The position numbers and the translations under genes are program-made. A stretch of DNA of 44,126 nucleotides, from NCBI RefSeq assembly GCF_900009135.1, contig NZ_LT797697.1, forward strand, positions 49,377 through 93,502. The letters run 5' to 3'. Shown piece by piece: positions 7,513-15,489 of this stretch (its first letter is position 1; every line of letters begins with the position of its first letter). The DNA comes from Planktothrix sp. PCC 11201. Lineage in GTDB: Bacteria; Cyanobacteriota; Cyanobacteriia; Cyanobacteriales; Microcoleaceae. The notes beneath the pieces are model-generated. The model was not told where the DNA came from and ran no database searches. It saw nothing but the letters and a program-made list of their open reading frames with translations.

Positions 7513-7890
7513 TTAGTTAAAGGCTGGATTCTGGAATTTGCTCATTATTTTTTGAGTTAATGAAACTATTTTTTCGATAAAATATTTTAAATGTTTAGGA
7601 GATTTAATCGCCCAAATATTAATGACTAAACAGGTTGTTCCTAGGGATAATAGAATATAGGTGGGAATCATCACCACACCAATCATAAACCAACTGAAAA
7701 CGTGCAGCACCATCAATCCCGAATATAAACTAGCAAACCCAGAAATAAGGAGGATTTGAGAAGATGGACGATTTAGACCGATAAAAATTAAGGTTTGTAA
7801 GGTAGCCAATAAATTAAACGGGATTAAAAACGCACAAATTCCTAAACAATTATTTCGAGAAAACTCAGCAAGTAGGGTTAAATCCATCAT
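7513..7890 (-). CDS. hypothetical small membrane protein
   Basis: 125 residues if translation begins at the ATG at 7890; an upstream in-frame TTG at 7896 is less likely. Hydrophobic stretches lie at about 16-36, 44-64 and 68-92, and a basic amphipathic C-terminus (IEKIVSLTQKIMSKFQ) follows. No known family is recognised. It is convergent with the candidate small RNA. The gene downstream of it in genome coordinates (7974-8084) runs the same way, so the two may share a transcript. Confidence 0.55.
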   Translation of the reverse strand: MMDLTLLAEFSRNNCLGICAFLIPFNLLATLQTLIFIGLNRPSSQILLISGFASLYSGLMVLHVFSWFMIGVVMIPTYILLSLGTTCLVINIWAIKSPKHLKYFIEKIVSLTQKIMSKFQNPAFN

Positions 7891-7973
7891 GATCAAAACT
7901 CTGGTTTTTGAAAATAGCTAGAGATGCAATATTTTTTATAGTTTGGACTTTTCTATTATAGCCTTTTTAATGG

Positions 7974-8084
7974 CTATCGTTTCTTGGTTGTCCAAAAATT
8001 AGTAAACATCATCAAAAAACTACCGACCACAATCACTAAAGCGAGTCCGACGGGGATCGCCGTTTCCAAATCAATATTTTCCAT
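7974..8084 (-). CDS. 36-residue single-helix membrane protein
   Basis: A short frame from an ATG at 8084 to a TAG at 7974. It encodes an acidic N-terminus (MENIDLETA), one uninterrupted hydrophobic helix (about 10-28, IPVGLALVIVVGSFLMM) and a basic C-terminus ending TTKKR. This layout is that of the tiny subunits of thylakoid complexes (PSI, PSII, cytochrome b6f, NDH-1). It does not match any of the small subunits I can recall well. The neighbouring CIA30-domain gene makes an NDH-1-related role (NdhP/NdhQ-like) thinkable. No strong Shine-Dalgarno sequence is visible. The competing plus-strand frame is not protein-like. Confidence 0.5.
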   Translation of the reverse strand: MENIDLETAIPVGLALVIVVGSFLMMFTNFWTTKKR

Positions 8085-8277
8085 TGTTTTTGTTTCTATG
8101 CAATCAAGAGATACCTTAACACAGATATTTCTACTTGGGGAAGGGAAAGGCCATAATTTTGAGGACTGACGATTTCACAGACCTTGAGCAACTTTGGCTT
8201 TCTTCTGTTACCATTAAATTTGTTACATATCTTAATCTATAGGAATAGTCATTTAACAAAATTATTGGGAGAAGGCA

Positions 8278-9747
8278 ATGGTAGAGCAACAAAAAGGACA
8301 ATGGGATGGGGGACGGTTTCTCAAAACCCTGGCTTATTTTGGGGTTGTTCCCTTTATTGGTAATATTAACTGGATACAAAATTTATTGGGAATAGGGAAA
8401 AAACAACCCAAACCGAAACCGAATATTATATTAGTAGTTGGGGCGACCGGAGGGGTGGGAAAACGGGTAGTAAAACGGTTGCAACAACGGGGAATCACGG
8501 TGCGTTGTTTGGTGAGAGATATTAAAAGAGCTAGAACCATATTAGGGAATACGGTAGAATTAATTGAAGCAGATTTAACCATTCCTGAAACCTTAACTCC
8601 GGCTATTTTTCAAGATGTTACCACGATTATTTGTTGTAATGGAACTAAAGTTCAACCCGTGGAGGGAGATACTCCCAACCGAGAAAAATATTATCAAGGA
8701 ATTAAGTTTTATTTGCCGGAAGTGGTTGATGTACCGGAATTAGTGGAATATAAAGGAATCCAAAATCTGATTTATGCTGCATCTGGAACCCTCAAGAAAG
8801 CGGGAGATAAAATTATATTTGATTTTACCAAACCCACGGAGGAGATCAAGGAAATTTGGGGAGCCTTAGATGATATTGTCATGGGGGGAATTAGTGAAAG
8901 TTCGTTAAAATTAATCCCCGATGGCGGATTATTTACCGGATATGTTTCAACGGCTAACTCAGGGGGTTTTGTTTCGGTGAGAACTCGCAATTTTGAACCT
9001 GCTTTAGATTTATCAGACTATCAGGGAATTGAGTTACGAGTCAAAGGCGATGGAAAACGATATAAATTTATTATTCGCTGTAATGACGGTTGGGATAGTG
9101 TGGGCTATTGTTATTCCTTTGATACGGTTTATAATATTCCGATTACCATTAGAATTCCCTTTGCAGAATTAATTCCGGTATTTCGAGCTAAAACGATAAA
9201 TGACGGAAAACCTTTTGATTCTAGTCAGGTATTTTCTCTCCAGTTAATGTTGAGTAAGTTTGAATATGATGGAGCTTTAAACCCGAAATTTCAACCGGGA
9301 TTATTTCAATTAGAAATTGAGTCTATTAAGGCTTATGGTGGGAAAGTATTACCTCGGTTTGTTCAGGTAAGTTCGGCGGGGGTAACTCGTCCTGGGAAAC
9401 CCGGATTAAATTTAGCAGAAGAACCCCCTGCGGTACGTTTAAATGAACAATTGGGAGGGATTTTAACTTGGAAGTTAAAAGGAGAAGATGTGATTCGTTC
9501 TAGCGGTATTCCCTATACGATTATTCGTCCCTGTGCGTTAACGGAAGCCCCCGGAGGTTCGGCTTTAAAATTTGCCCAAGGTGATACAATTAAAGGGCAA
9601 GTGAGTCGAGATGATATTGCCGAATTATGTATTCAAGTATTAACTCAACCGTCAGCTTGTAATACGACCTTTGAAGTTAAAACAGAACCGGATAGTCAAT
9701 TTTCAGGAAATTGGGATGAGTTATTTTCTGAGTTAAAATCCGATTAA
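8278..9747 (+). CDS. NAD(P)-binding SDR protein with inserted CIA30 domain
   Basis: 489 residues. After a 50-residue leader, an extended SDR/NmrA-type Rossmann half begins with VVGATGGVGKRVVKRL (GxxGxxG) and runs to about residue 165. A CIA30 (complex I intermediate-associated protein 30) domain occupies about 175-355, with typical phrases LDDIVMGGISES, TRNFEPALDLSDYQGIELR and LQLMLSKFEYDG. The SDR fold then resumes (VQVSSAGVTRPG, SGIPYTIIRPCALTE, SRDDIAELCIQVL). CIA30 proteins assist complex I assembly in mitochondria; the cyanobacterial form is plausibly linked to NDH-1 or thylakoid complexes. GGGAGAAGG precedes the ATG. The 3' end was duplicated in the following tandem repeat. Confidence 0.85.
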   Translation: MVEQQKGQWDGGRFLKTLAYFGVVPFIGNINWIQNLLGIGKKQPKPKPNIILVVGATGGVGKRVVKRLQQRGITVRCLVRDIKRARTILGNTVELIEADLTIPETLTPAIFQDVTTIICCNGTKVQPVEGDTPNREKYYQGIKFYLPEVVDVPELVEYKGIQNLIYAASGTLKKAGDKIIFDFTKPTEEIKEIWGALDDIVMGGISESSLKLIPDGGLFTGYVSTANSGGFVSVRTRNFEPALDLSDYQGIELRVKGDGKRYKFIIRCNDGWDSVGYCYSFDTVYNIPITIRIPFAELIPVFRAKTINDGKPFDSSQVFSLQLMLSKFEYDGALNPKFQPGLFQLEIESIKAYGGKVLPRFVQVSSAGVTRPGKPGLNLAEEPPAVRLNEQLGGILTWKLKGEDVIRSSGIPYTIIRPCALTEAPGGSALKFAQGDTIKGQVSRDDIAELCIQVLTQPSACNTTFEVKTEPDSQFSGNWDELFSELKSD

Positions 9748-9868
9748 CATAATTCGTTGTTGCGCTTCAGCGCAATCTTGAGGGCTAAAGCCCAACAACG
9801 TTAAAATCCGATTAACATAATTCGTTGTTGCGCTTCAGCACAATCTTGAGGGCTAAAGCCCAACAACG
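9733..9868. repeat. two tandem 68-bp repeats containing a palindromic element
   Basis: Units 9733-9800 and 9801-9868 differ at one position. Each begins with the last codons and stop of the CIA30 gene and continues into CGTTGTTG...CAACAACG. In unit 2 the outer arms extend to AATTCGTTGTTG (9819-9830) and CAACAACGAATT (9861-9872). Two small stems, GCGCT/AGCGC and GGGCT/AGCCC, lie inside, giving a three-way-junction shape. The element looks like a dispersed palindromic repeat that was later duplicated together with the gene end. Confidence 0.9.
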
Positions 9869-9892
9869 AATTTTATTATTGAATGGAACGTG

Positions 9893-10780
9893 ATGTTAAA
9901 GTTTAAACCCGTTTTCACCCCTTATTTATTTTTATTTCCGGCTTTATTAATGCTTACTTTGACCGTATTTTGGCCAGCATTACAAGCCTTTTATTTGAGT
10001 TTATTTAGTTACGATTTACTCACACCCCCCGAATGGGTGGGGTTAAAAAATTTTCAACGGTTATGGACAGATGAAGTATTCTGGGAAACCTTAAAAAACA
10101 CCTTTCTTTATTTAATCATAGTAGTTCCTATTTTAGTCTTTGCACCCCTAACATTAGCAATTTTAGTTAATCAAAAATTACGGGGAATGAATGGATTTAG
10201 AACTGCTTATTATGTCCCGGTTGTAATTTCCATGGTCGTGGCGGGAATTGCTTGGAAATGGTTATATGCAGAAAATGGTTTTTTTAATCAACTTTTGAAC
10301 GCTATTGCTATTCCGCCGATTCCTTGGTTAACCAGTCCGAATATTACCTTATTTAGTGTGATGGCGGTGACTATTTGGAAAGGGTTAGGCTATTATATGG
10401 TAATATATTTAGCAGGATTGCAAAGTATTCCCTTAGAACTCTATGAAGCCGCCAGTATTGATGGTTCTGATGGGTTTAAAAAACATTGGGATATTACGTT
10501 ACCTTTGATGAAACCCTATATGGTTTTAGTCGGGGTAATTTCGGCGATTTCCTCAACTAAGGTATTTGAAGAAGTTTATATTATGACCCAAGGAGGGCCG
10601 AGAAATAGCTCTAAAACCATTGTTTATTATTTATATGAACGAGGATTCCTACAGTTAGAATTCGGTTACGCTTGTACGATTGGGTTAGTTCTATTTTTAA
10701 TTGTTTTAGGATTATCGATTTTACGATTAGTGATTGAACGGTTTACGGAAAATATCAATAGCAGTAATCATTTGATTTGA
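9893..10780 (+). CDS. ABC transporter permease, MalF/UgpA-type (carbohydrate uptake)
   Basis: 295 residues from the ATG at 9893 (a GTG at 9890 is directly adjacent). There are about six hydrophobic helices. An N-terminal FLFPALLMLTLTVFWP is followed by the periplasmic YDLLTPPEWVGLKNF loop typical of sugar-binding-protein-dependent permeases. The cytoplasmic EAA loop, EAASIDGSDGFKKHWDITLP, contacts the ATPase. Such subunits normally work with a second permease (MalG/UgpE type), a solute-binding protein and an ATPase, none of which is present in this window, so the gene is an orphan or its partners are elsewhere. The substrate (glucosylglycerol, sugars or glycerol-3-phosphate) cannot be decided. 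Confidence 0.88.
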   Translation: MLKFKPVFTPYLFLFPALLMLTLTVFWPALQAFYLSLFSYDLLTPPEWVGLKNFQRLWTDEVFWETLKNTFLYLIIVVPILVFAPLTLAILVNQKLRGMNGFRTAYYVPVVISMVVAGIAWKWLYAENGFFNQLLNAIAIPPIPWLTSPNITLFSVMAVTIWKGLGYYMVIYLAGLQSIPLELYEAASIDGSDGFKKHWDITLPLMKPYMVLVGVISAISSTKVFEEVYIMTQGGPRNSSKTIVYYLYERGFLQLEFGYACTIGLVLFLIVLGLSILRLVIERFTENINSSNHLI

Positions 10781-10976
10781 CACTCCCACACCTGAAGGCA
10801 GGGGGATTCTTGAATCAACGACCGAACGTAAAATAATTATTGGCTTAAATTTCAAAAAACCTAGGGGCGATGTCAGCATCACCCCGGAAGATAACTAGAT
10901 ATTTTCTAGGGTAAAAGATCTGGTTCGTTCTTTTTTACAATTCGTTGAAGCCTGCTAGAGATTAATTATTCAGGAT
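10781..10976. other. intergenic region with hairpins resembling an IS200/IS605 end remnant
   Basis: Right after the permease stop, CTCCCACACCTGAAGGCAGG and GGGGATTCTTG form an imperfect stem-loop like those near ends of cyanobacterial IS200/IS605 elements; this resemblance is from memory. GGGGCGATG/CATCACCCC (about 10864-10885) forms a second hairpin. No coding sequence is seen. Confidence 0.3.
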
Positions 10977-12179
10977 TTAATTATAGGAACGAGTCTCAAT
11001 TTTGCCATCAGGATAGGCTAAATAAATTTGTTTCAAGTTAGGAAAACTATTACTTTTCAGCCTGCCTTCAAAACTTGGTGTTTGCACTTCCTCACCCTTT
11101 ACCCCGACAGTGGCAACGAGCTTGTTATCCTGAATATGAATCAGGTATTTAGATTGTAGAATTTCCTGCTGTTTGTCTGAACAGAACTTGATTTGATATT
11201 TATAATAGGTGTGATCAAGATAGTGACAATTAGCCCCCCATTTGCCCTTAAACTGTAGTAATCCATTATTCAAAATCGGAGGGACAACACCCAAATCAAT
11301 CGCCGTATTTCCTCTCTGAATTGCTGTATTGAACATTTGATAATAAAGAGCAATATTGACAAGATTTAACTGGACTGCATCCTGGCTAACCTGATCGATT
11401 ATCCCGACTTTATTAAAATACGCAGGAGACCCCGCTAATTTAGGCCAGAGGACGTGTATTCCTCCCAAGCGTTTTCCCCCACTTTTAACAAAAATTAGTG
11501 AAGAACGAGCCACCTGCTCCTCTGTATAAAGTGTTTGAAACGGATGAATCGAGGCATTCGCATCGTGACGCCGTTTCATCAGTGGAACCCACATCTGCTC
11601 ATAAAACTCTCGATAGTCTGTCTCCGTTTCCCCAAACTCGATCTCAAAACCGGCTTTCAATGCTTTTCGAGTTTTGCGGCGTTCAGTCTCAGGTAGTTGG
11701 GACAGCAATTCTTCAATGGTTTTTGGTAAGGGGGCAATTGATTCTAGGAACATTGGAGCCAGATACACACCTTTTTTTGGGGGTCTTGCCCAGAAAAGGT
11801 GGTTAGTGACGACAACATCAAGATCCGATAATTCCGGGTAGGACTGTTCGTGGTATCGTCCCAATGGGTTGATTCGGCCGAGGTCTTGTTTTTGGAAAGT
11901 GTTCAGATCAAAAAATATGTCATTCACCATGTGAGTTTGCTTTGTATTCCCCAAAAACAACACCTTGATTGTGGTGTCGCTTCCAGGCAAATTACCGGAG
12001 AGATAAGTAGCGCGAAATAGGTCTGAATTTACTAAGTCTCCGAGGTAATGTCCAAAAGACCGTAACTTCTTCAGTGGACGAAGAGCATCAGCCAGGGCTG
12101 TTTTTAACTGAAGTTTTTGGTGCATCAAGGTATTTATTCCTAAAAATTGGGTTATGTGTTTTGTGATCATCGCTCTCAT
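10977..12179 (-). CDS. GNAT/FemAB-fold acyltransferase-like protein
   Basis: 400 residues without a signal peptide. The central part, LPETERRKTRKALKAGFEI, followed by FYEQMWVPLMKRRH and the late block TAIDLGVVPPILNNGLLQFK-GKWG, matches the pattern of FemAB/GNAT_acetyltr_6 (BioF2-like) proteins, which use aminoacyl-tRNA or acyl-CoA donors in cell-envelope or polysaccharide modification. The catalytic donor and acceptor cannot be read. The C-terminal 60 residues look like a separate small beta domain. It stands alone, convergent with the ABC permease gene. A second Met at residue 4 is an equally possible start. Confidence 0.6.
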   Translation of the reverse strand: MRAMITKHITQFLGINTLMHQKLQLKTALADALRPLKKLRSFGHYLGDLVNSDLFRATYLSGNLPGSDTTIKVLFLGNTKQTHMVNDIFFDLNTFQKQDLGRINPLGRYHEQSYPELSDLDVVVTNHLFWARPPKKGVYLAPMFLESIAPLPKTIEELLSQLPETERRKTRKALKAGFEIEFGETETDYREFYEQMWVPLMKRRHDANASIHPFQTLYTEEQVARSSLIFVKSGGKRLGGIHVLWPKLAGSPAYFNKVGIIDQVSQDAVQLNLVNIALYYQMFNTAIQRGNTAIDLGVVPPILNNGLLQFKGKWGANCHYLDHTYYKYQIKFCSDKQQEILQSKYLIHIQDNKLVATVGVKGEEVQTPSFEGRLKSNSFPNLKQIYLAYPDGKIETRSYN

Positions 12180-12816
12180 CTATCGATGACAATGGATCAG
12201 ATTGTATATTTTGGCTATGGTCTTGATCTGGAAACGCACCCGGTGAAAAATTTTTCAGCCCAAATTCGGTAGGAAATTGATTATGGCTGAAAGAGTATGG
12301 TTGACCAATTGTATACTCCTGCTCGAACAAATGACCAGTGCCAGGGCTGTTTGATGATTGGGAGGGTTAAGTCTTAAAGAAACGAAACAAAATCCTCAAA
12401 TATTCGCAACATTTGTTAATTTTAAGAAACGTTCTGAAGAAAACATATTTTTTTACAAAAAGCCTGTATCGCTTTACTGACAATATTCTTTTACTTTTAG
12501 TTACTATAGGCATAAAAAGAACCTATATTGCAATAATGAGAGAAAGTAGTAACATTTTAGATGGAGGGAAAAAACCCTCTCCTGACTACAAAAGTTCAAG
12601 CCTAGAGAGAACAAAGGAGAGAAATCTGAAGAACTGCAAAGTTCAAGATTCAAAATTCAGGAGTTCTAAACATTAAATTTGTTATGATTTAGAGCGAGTA
12701 AATTCAGAATGTACAGGTAAGGATTAATACATTCCAATCTAAGTTTGAACTTAAATAAACAATAAAGATTGACTGAATTTTAATAGAACAGTCATTCCAA
12801 TGGGAGGAACTTTAAC
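12180..12816. other. AT-rich intergenic region before ppsA
   Basis: 637 bp without a convincing gene. An 87-codon frame (12413-12676) has no ribosome-binding site and a Lys/Ser-rich, low-complexity C-terminus. The last about 100 bp presumably carry the ppsA promoter, and GGGAGGAAC at 12800-12808 is the ppsA ribosome-binding site. Confidence 0.6.
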
Positions 12817-15360
12817 ATGGTTGACGCTTATGCAACGACTGCAACAGTAAATTCAGAAGCGAAAGAAAAAGCTTTTGTACTGTGGTTTGATGAAGTAGGA
12901 ATTTCTGATATTCCATCGGTGGGCGGGAAAAACGCATCTTTGGGTGAAATGATTCGAGAACTCACTTCCCAAGGTGTTAATGTTCCCAATGGATTTGCTA
13001 CCACTGCTTATGCTTATCGTTATTTTATTGAGTCTGCGGGTTTAGAGAAAAAACTACGGGAACTCTTTGCAGACCTCGACGTTGAAGATATGCCGAACCT
13101 GCGACAACGGGGTAAACAGGCTCGTTCATTAATCCTTGACACTCCGTTTCCACCCGAATTAGAAGCAGCGATTACCAGCGCTTATAAAACACTCTGCGAA
13201 CGCTACAGCACGGACGGCGATTTTTGTAATCAGTTTGGCGACGAATATAAAGAGGAATGCAAACGTTATTCCAATGATGTGGACGTTGCTGTGCGTTCCT
13301 CCGCCACCGCCGAAGACTTACCCGATGCTAGTTTTGCCGGACAACAGGAAACCTACTTAAACGTTTATGGCGAAGAAGGAGTTTTAGAATCCTGCCATAA
13401 GTGCTTTGCCTCAATTTTCACCGACCGAGCAATTTCCTATCGCACCATTAAAAATTTCGACCATTTTAACGTGGCTCTGTCCGTCGGTGTGCAAAAAATG
13501 GTACGGTCTGACCTGGCTTGTTCCGGGGTGATGTTCTCCATTGATACGGAAACCGGATTCAAAAATGCCGCCTTAGTTACTGGGGCCTATGGGTTAGGAG
13601 AAAACATTGTTCAAGGTACGGTTAACCCCGATGAATATTTCGTATTCAAACCGACCTTACTGCAAGGGTTCCGTCCTATCTTAGAAAAACGCTTAGGCAG
13701 TAAAGAACTGAAGATGGTCTATGACATCGGAGGTTCTAAACTAACTAAAAATATCTCAGTTCCGCAATCGGAACGGGATAAATACTGTATTACTGACGAC
13801 GAAATTCTACAACTGGCGAAGTGGGCTTGTATTATTGAAAACCACTATTCGCAAGTCCGGGGTACTTATACTCCGATGGATATTGAATGGGCAAAAGATG
13901 GGATTACCGGACAATTATTCATCGTCCAAGCCCGTCCCGAAACCGTGCAATCCCAGAAATCCGCTTCCGTTCTGCGCAACTTTAAACTGCTAGGAACCAG
14001 TAAGGTTCTGTCTCGCGGTCGGGCCGTGGGTGAAATGATTGGTCAAGGCAAAGCCCGGGTGATTCTGGACGTGCATAAAATTGATGAATTCCAAGCGGGT
14101 GAAGTGTTGGTCACCAATAAGACTGACCCCGACTGGGAACCGATTATGAAGAAATCTAGCGCTATTGTTACCAACGCGGGCGGACGGACGTGCCACGCGG
14201 CAATTATCGCGCGGGAAATGGGCATTCCCGCCATTGTCGGTTGCGGTGATGCCACCTCAGTAATTAAAAACGGCCAAGAAATTACCGTTTCCTCATCTGA
14301 AGGAGAAGAAGGTCGGGTTTATGAGGGGTTAGTTCCCTTTGAAATCCAAGAAACCGTTCTCGATAATCTGCCCAAAACCCGCACGAAAATTTTAATGAAC
14401 GTGGGCAACCCCGAAGAAGCCTTCGGTTTGTCTTCGATTCCCTGCGATGGTGTGGGGTTAGCGCGGCTGGAGTTTATTATTGCTAACCATATTAAAGCCC
14501 ACCCCCTAGCGTTGTTGAAATTTGACCAACTCGAAGATGAGTTAGCCAAACGGGAAATCGCCGAGATGACCAAAATCTACGACCATAAACCGGACTTCTT
14601 CGTCGATAAACTGGCCCATGGTATCGGGATGATTGCCGCGGCCTTCTATCCGAATCCGGTGATTGTGCGGATGTCCGACTTCAAGAGTAACGAATACGCT
14701 AACCTGTTAGGCGGCCGTCAGTTTGAACCCAAGGAAGAAAACCCGATGATTGGTTGGCGCGGTGCCTCCCGTTACTACGACCCCAACTACCGCGAAGCCT
14801 ATGGGTTAGAATGCGTGGCCCTGAAACGGGTGCGGGACGAAATGGGTTTAACCAACGTTACCCCGATGATTCCCTTCTGTCGCACCCCCGATGAAGGTCG
14901 GAAAGTGTTAGCAGAAATGGAAAAACACGGGCTGAAACGGGGCGAAAATGGTTTAGAAGTTTATGTGATGTGTGAACTTCCCAGTAACGTGATTTTTGCC
15001 GATGAATTTGCCGCCGTGTTCGATGGATTCTCGATTGGGTCTAACGATTTAACCCAATTAACATTAGGCTTAGACCGGGATTCTGCGTTAGTTGCTCATA
15101 TCTTTGATGAACGCAATGAAGCGGTGCTGCGGATGGTGACTATTGCCATTAAAGCGGCGAAAAAATATGGTCGCAAGATTGGAATTTGTGGTCAAGCACC
15201 CAGTGATTATCCTGAGTTTGCCCGGTTCTTGGTGGAGTTGGGAATTGATTCAATTAGTTTGAATCCTGACTCGGTGATTAAAACGATTCTGGATATTGGC
15301 AAGATGGAAGAAGCTGGCACGTTGTTAGATGAAGTGATGGACGTTGCCAAAGCCAAATAA
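12817..15360 (+). CDS. ppsA: phosphoenolpyruvate synthase (pyruvate, water dikinase)
   Basis: 847 residues, close to the usual PpsA length. The N-terminal ATP-grasp/PPDK domain starts at VGGKNASLGEMIREL and includes VAVRSSATAEDLPDASFAGQ. The swivelling phosphohistidine domain has GGRTCHAAIIAREMGIPA with the phospho-carrier His at residue 460. The C-terminal TIM barrel has RMSDFKSNEYANLLGG, IGSNDLTQLTLGLDRDS and GICGQAPSD with the catalytic Cys. It converts pyruvate + ATP to PEP + AMP + Pi, a gluconeogenic or anaplerotic step. The ATG follows GGGAGGAAC. Codon use is rich in strong codons, as expected for an abundant protein. A GAGACG hairpin follows the stop. Confidence 0.97.
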   Translation: MVDAYATTATVNSEAKEKAFVLWFDEVGISDIPSVGGKNASLGEMIRELTSQGVNVPNGFATTAYAYRYFIESAGLEKKLRELFADLDVEDMPNLRQRGKQARSLILDTPFPPELEAAITSAYKTLCERYSTDGDFCNQFGDEYKEECKRYSNDVDVAVRSSATAEDLPDASFAGQQETYLNVYGEEGVLESCHKCFASIFTDRAISYRTIKNFDHFNVALSVGVQKMVRSDLACSGVMFSIDTETGFKNAALVTGAYGLGENIVQGTVNPDEYFVFKPTLLQGFRPILEKRLGSKELKMVYDIGGSKLTKNISVPQSERDKYCITDDEILQLAKWACIIENHYSQVRGTYTPMDIEWAKDGITGQLFIVQARPETVQSQKSASVLRNFKLLGTSKVLSRGRAVGEMIGQGKARVILDVHKIDEFQAGEVLVTNKTDPDWEPIMKKSSAIVTNAGGRTCHAAIIAREMGIPAIVGCGDATSVIKNGQEITVSSSEGEEGRVYEGLVPFEIQETVLDNLPKTRTKILMNVGNPEEAFGLSSIPCDGVGLARLEFIIANHIKAHPLALLKFDQLEDELAKREIAEMTKIYDHKPDFFVDKLAHGIGMIAAAFYPNPVIVRMSDFKSNEYANLLGGRQFEPKEENPMIGWRGASRYYDPNYREAYGLECVALKRVRDEMGLTNVTPMIPFCRTPDEGRKVLAEMEKHGLKRGENGLEVYVMCELPSNVIFADEFAAVFDGFSIGSNDLTQLTLGLDRDSALVAHIFDERNEAVLRMVTIAIKAAKKYGRKIGICGQAPSDYPEFARFLVELGIDSISLNPDSVIKTILDIGKMEEAGTLLDEVMDVAKAK

Positions 15361-15369
15361 ACTATTGTA

Positions 15370-15391
15370 GAGACGTGCCACGGCGCGTCTC
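15370..15391. repeat. GAGACG...CGTCTC palindromic repeat after ppsA
   Basis: GAGACGTGC (15370-15378) pairs with GCGCGTCTC (15383-15391) with one wobble around a CACG loop, beginning 10 bp after the ppsA stop codon. This is the GTAGAGACG-type palindrome that recurs between cyanobacterial genes. It may also help terminate ppsA, although no T run follows. Confidence 0.65.
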
Positions 15392-15489
15392 TCTCTATAG
15401 AGATTGTTTCCTAAATTTTAGGATTTGATATATTAGGGTATGGCGATGCTGTACCCTTTATTTATGGGCATAATCTTGCCAGTGAATAT

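Noticed and set aside
7293-7520. 75-codon plus-strand frame
   Set aside because: No ribosome-binding site, Arg/Phe-rich composition driven by short repeats, and it crosses a terminator and the structured RNA region.
7984-8169. 61-codon plus-strand frame
   Set aside because: It is the antisense of the 36-residue membrane protein and has no protein-like pattern.
12413-12676. 87-codon frame before ppsA
   Set aside because: No ribosome-binding site, low-complexity Lys/Ser end and no recognisable family; more likely the ppsA upstream region.
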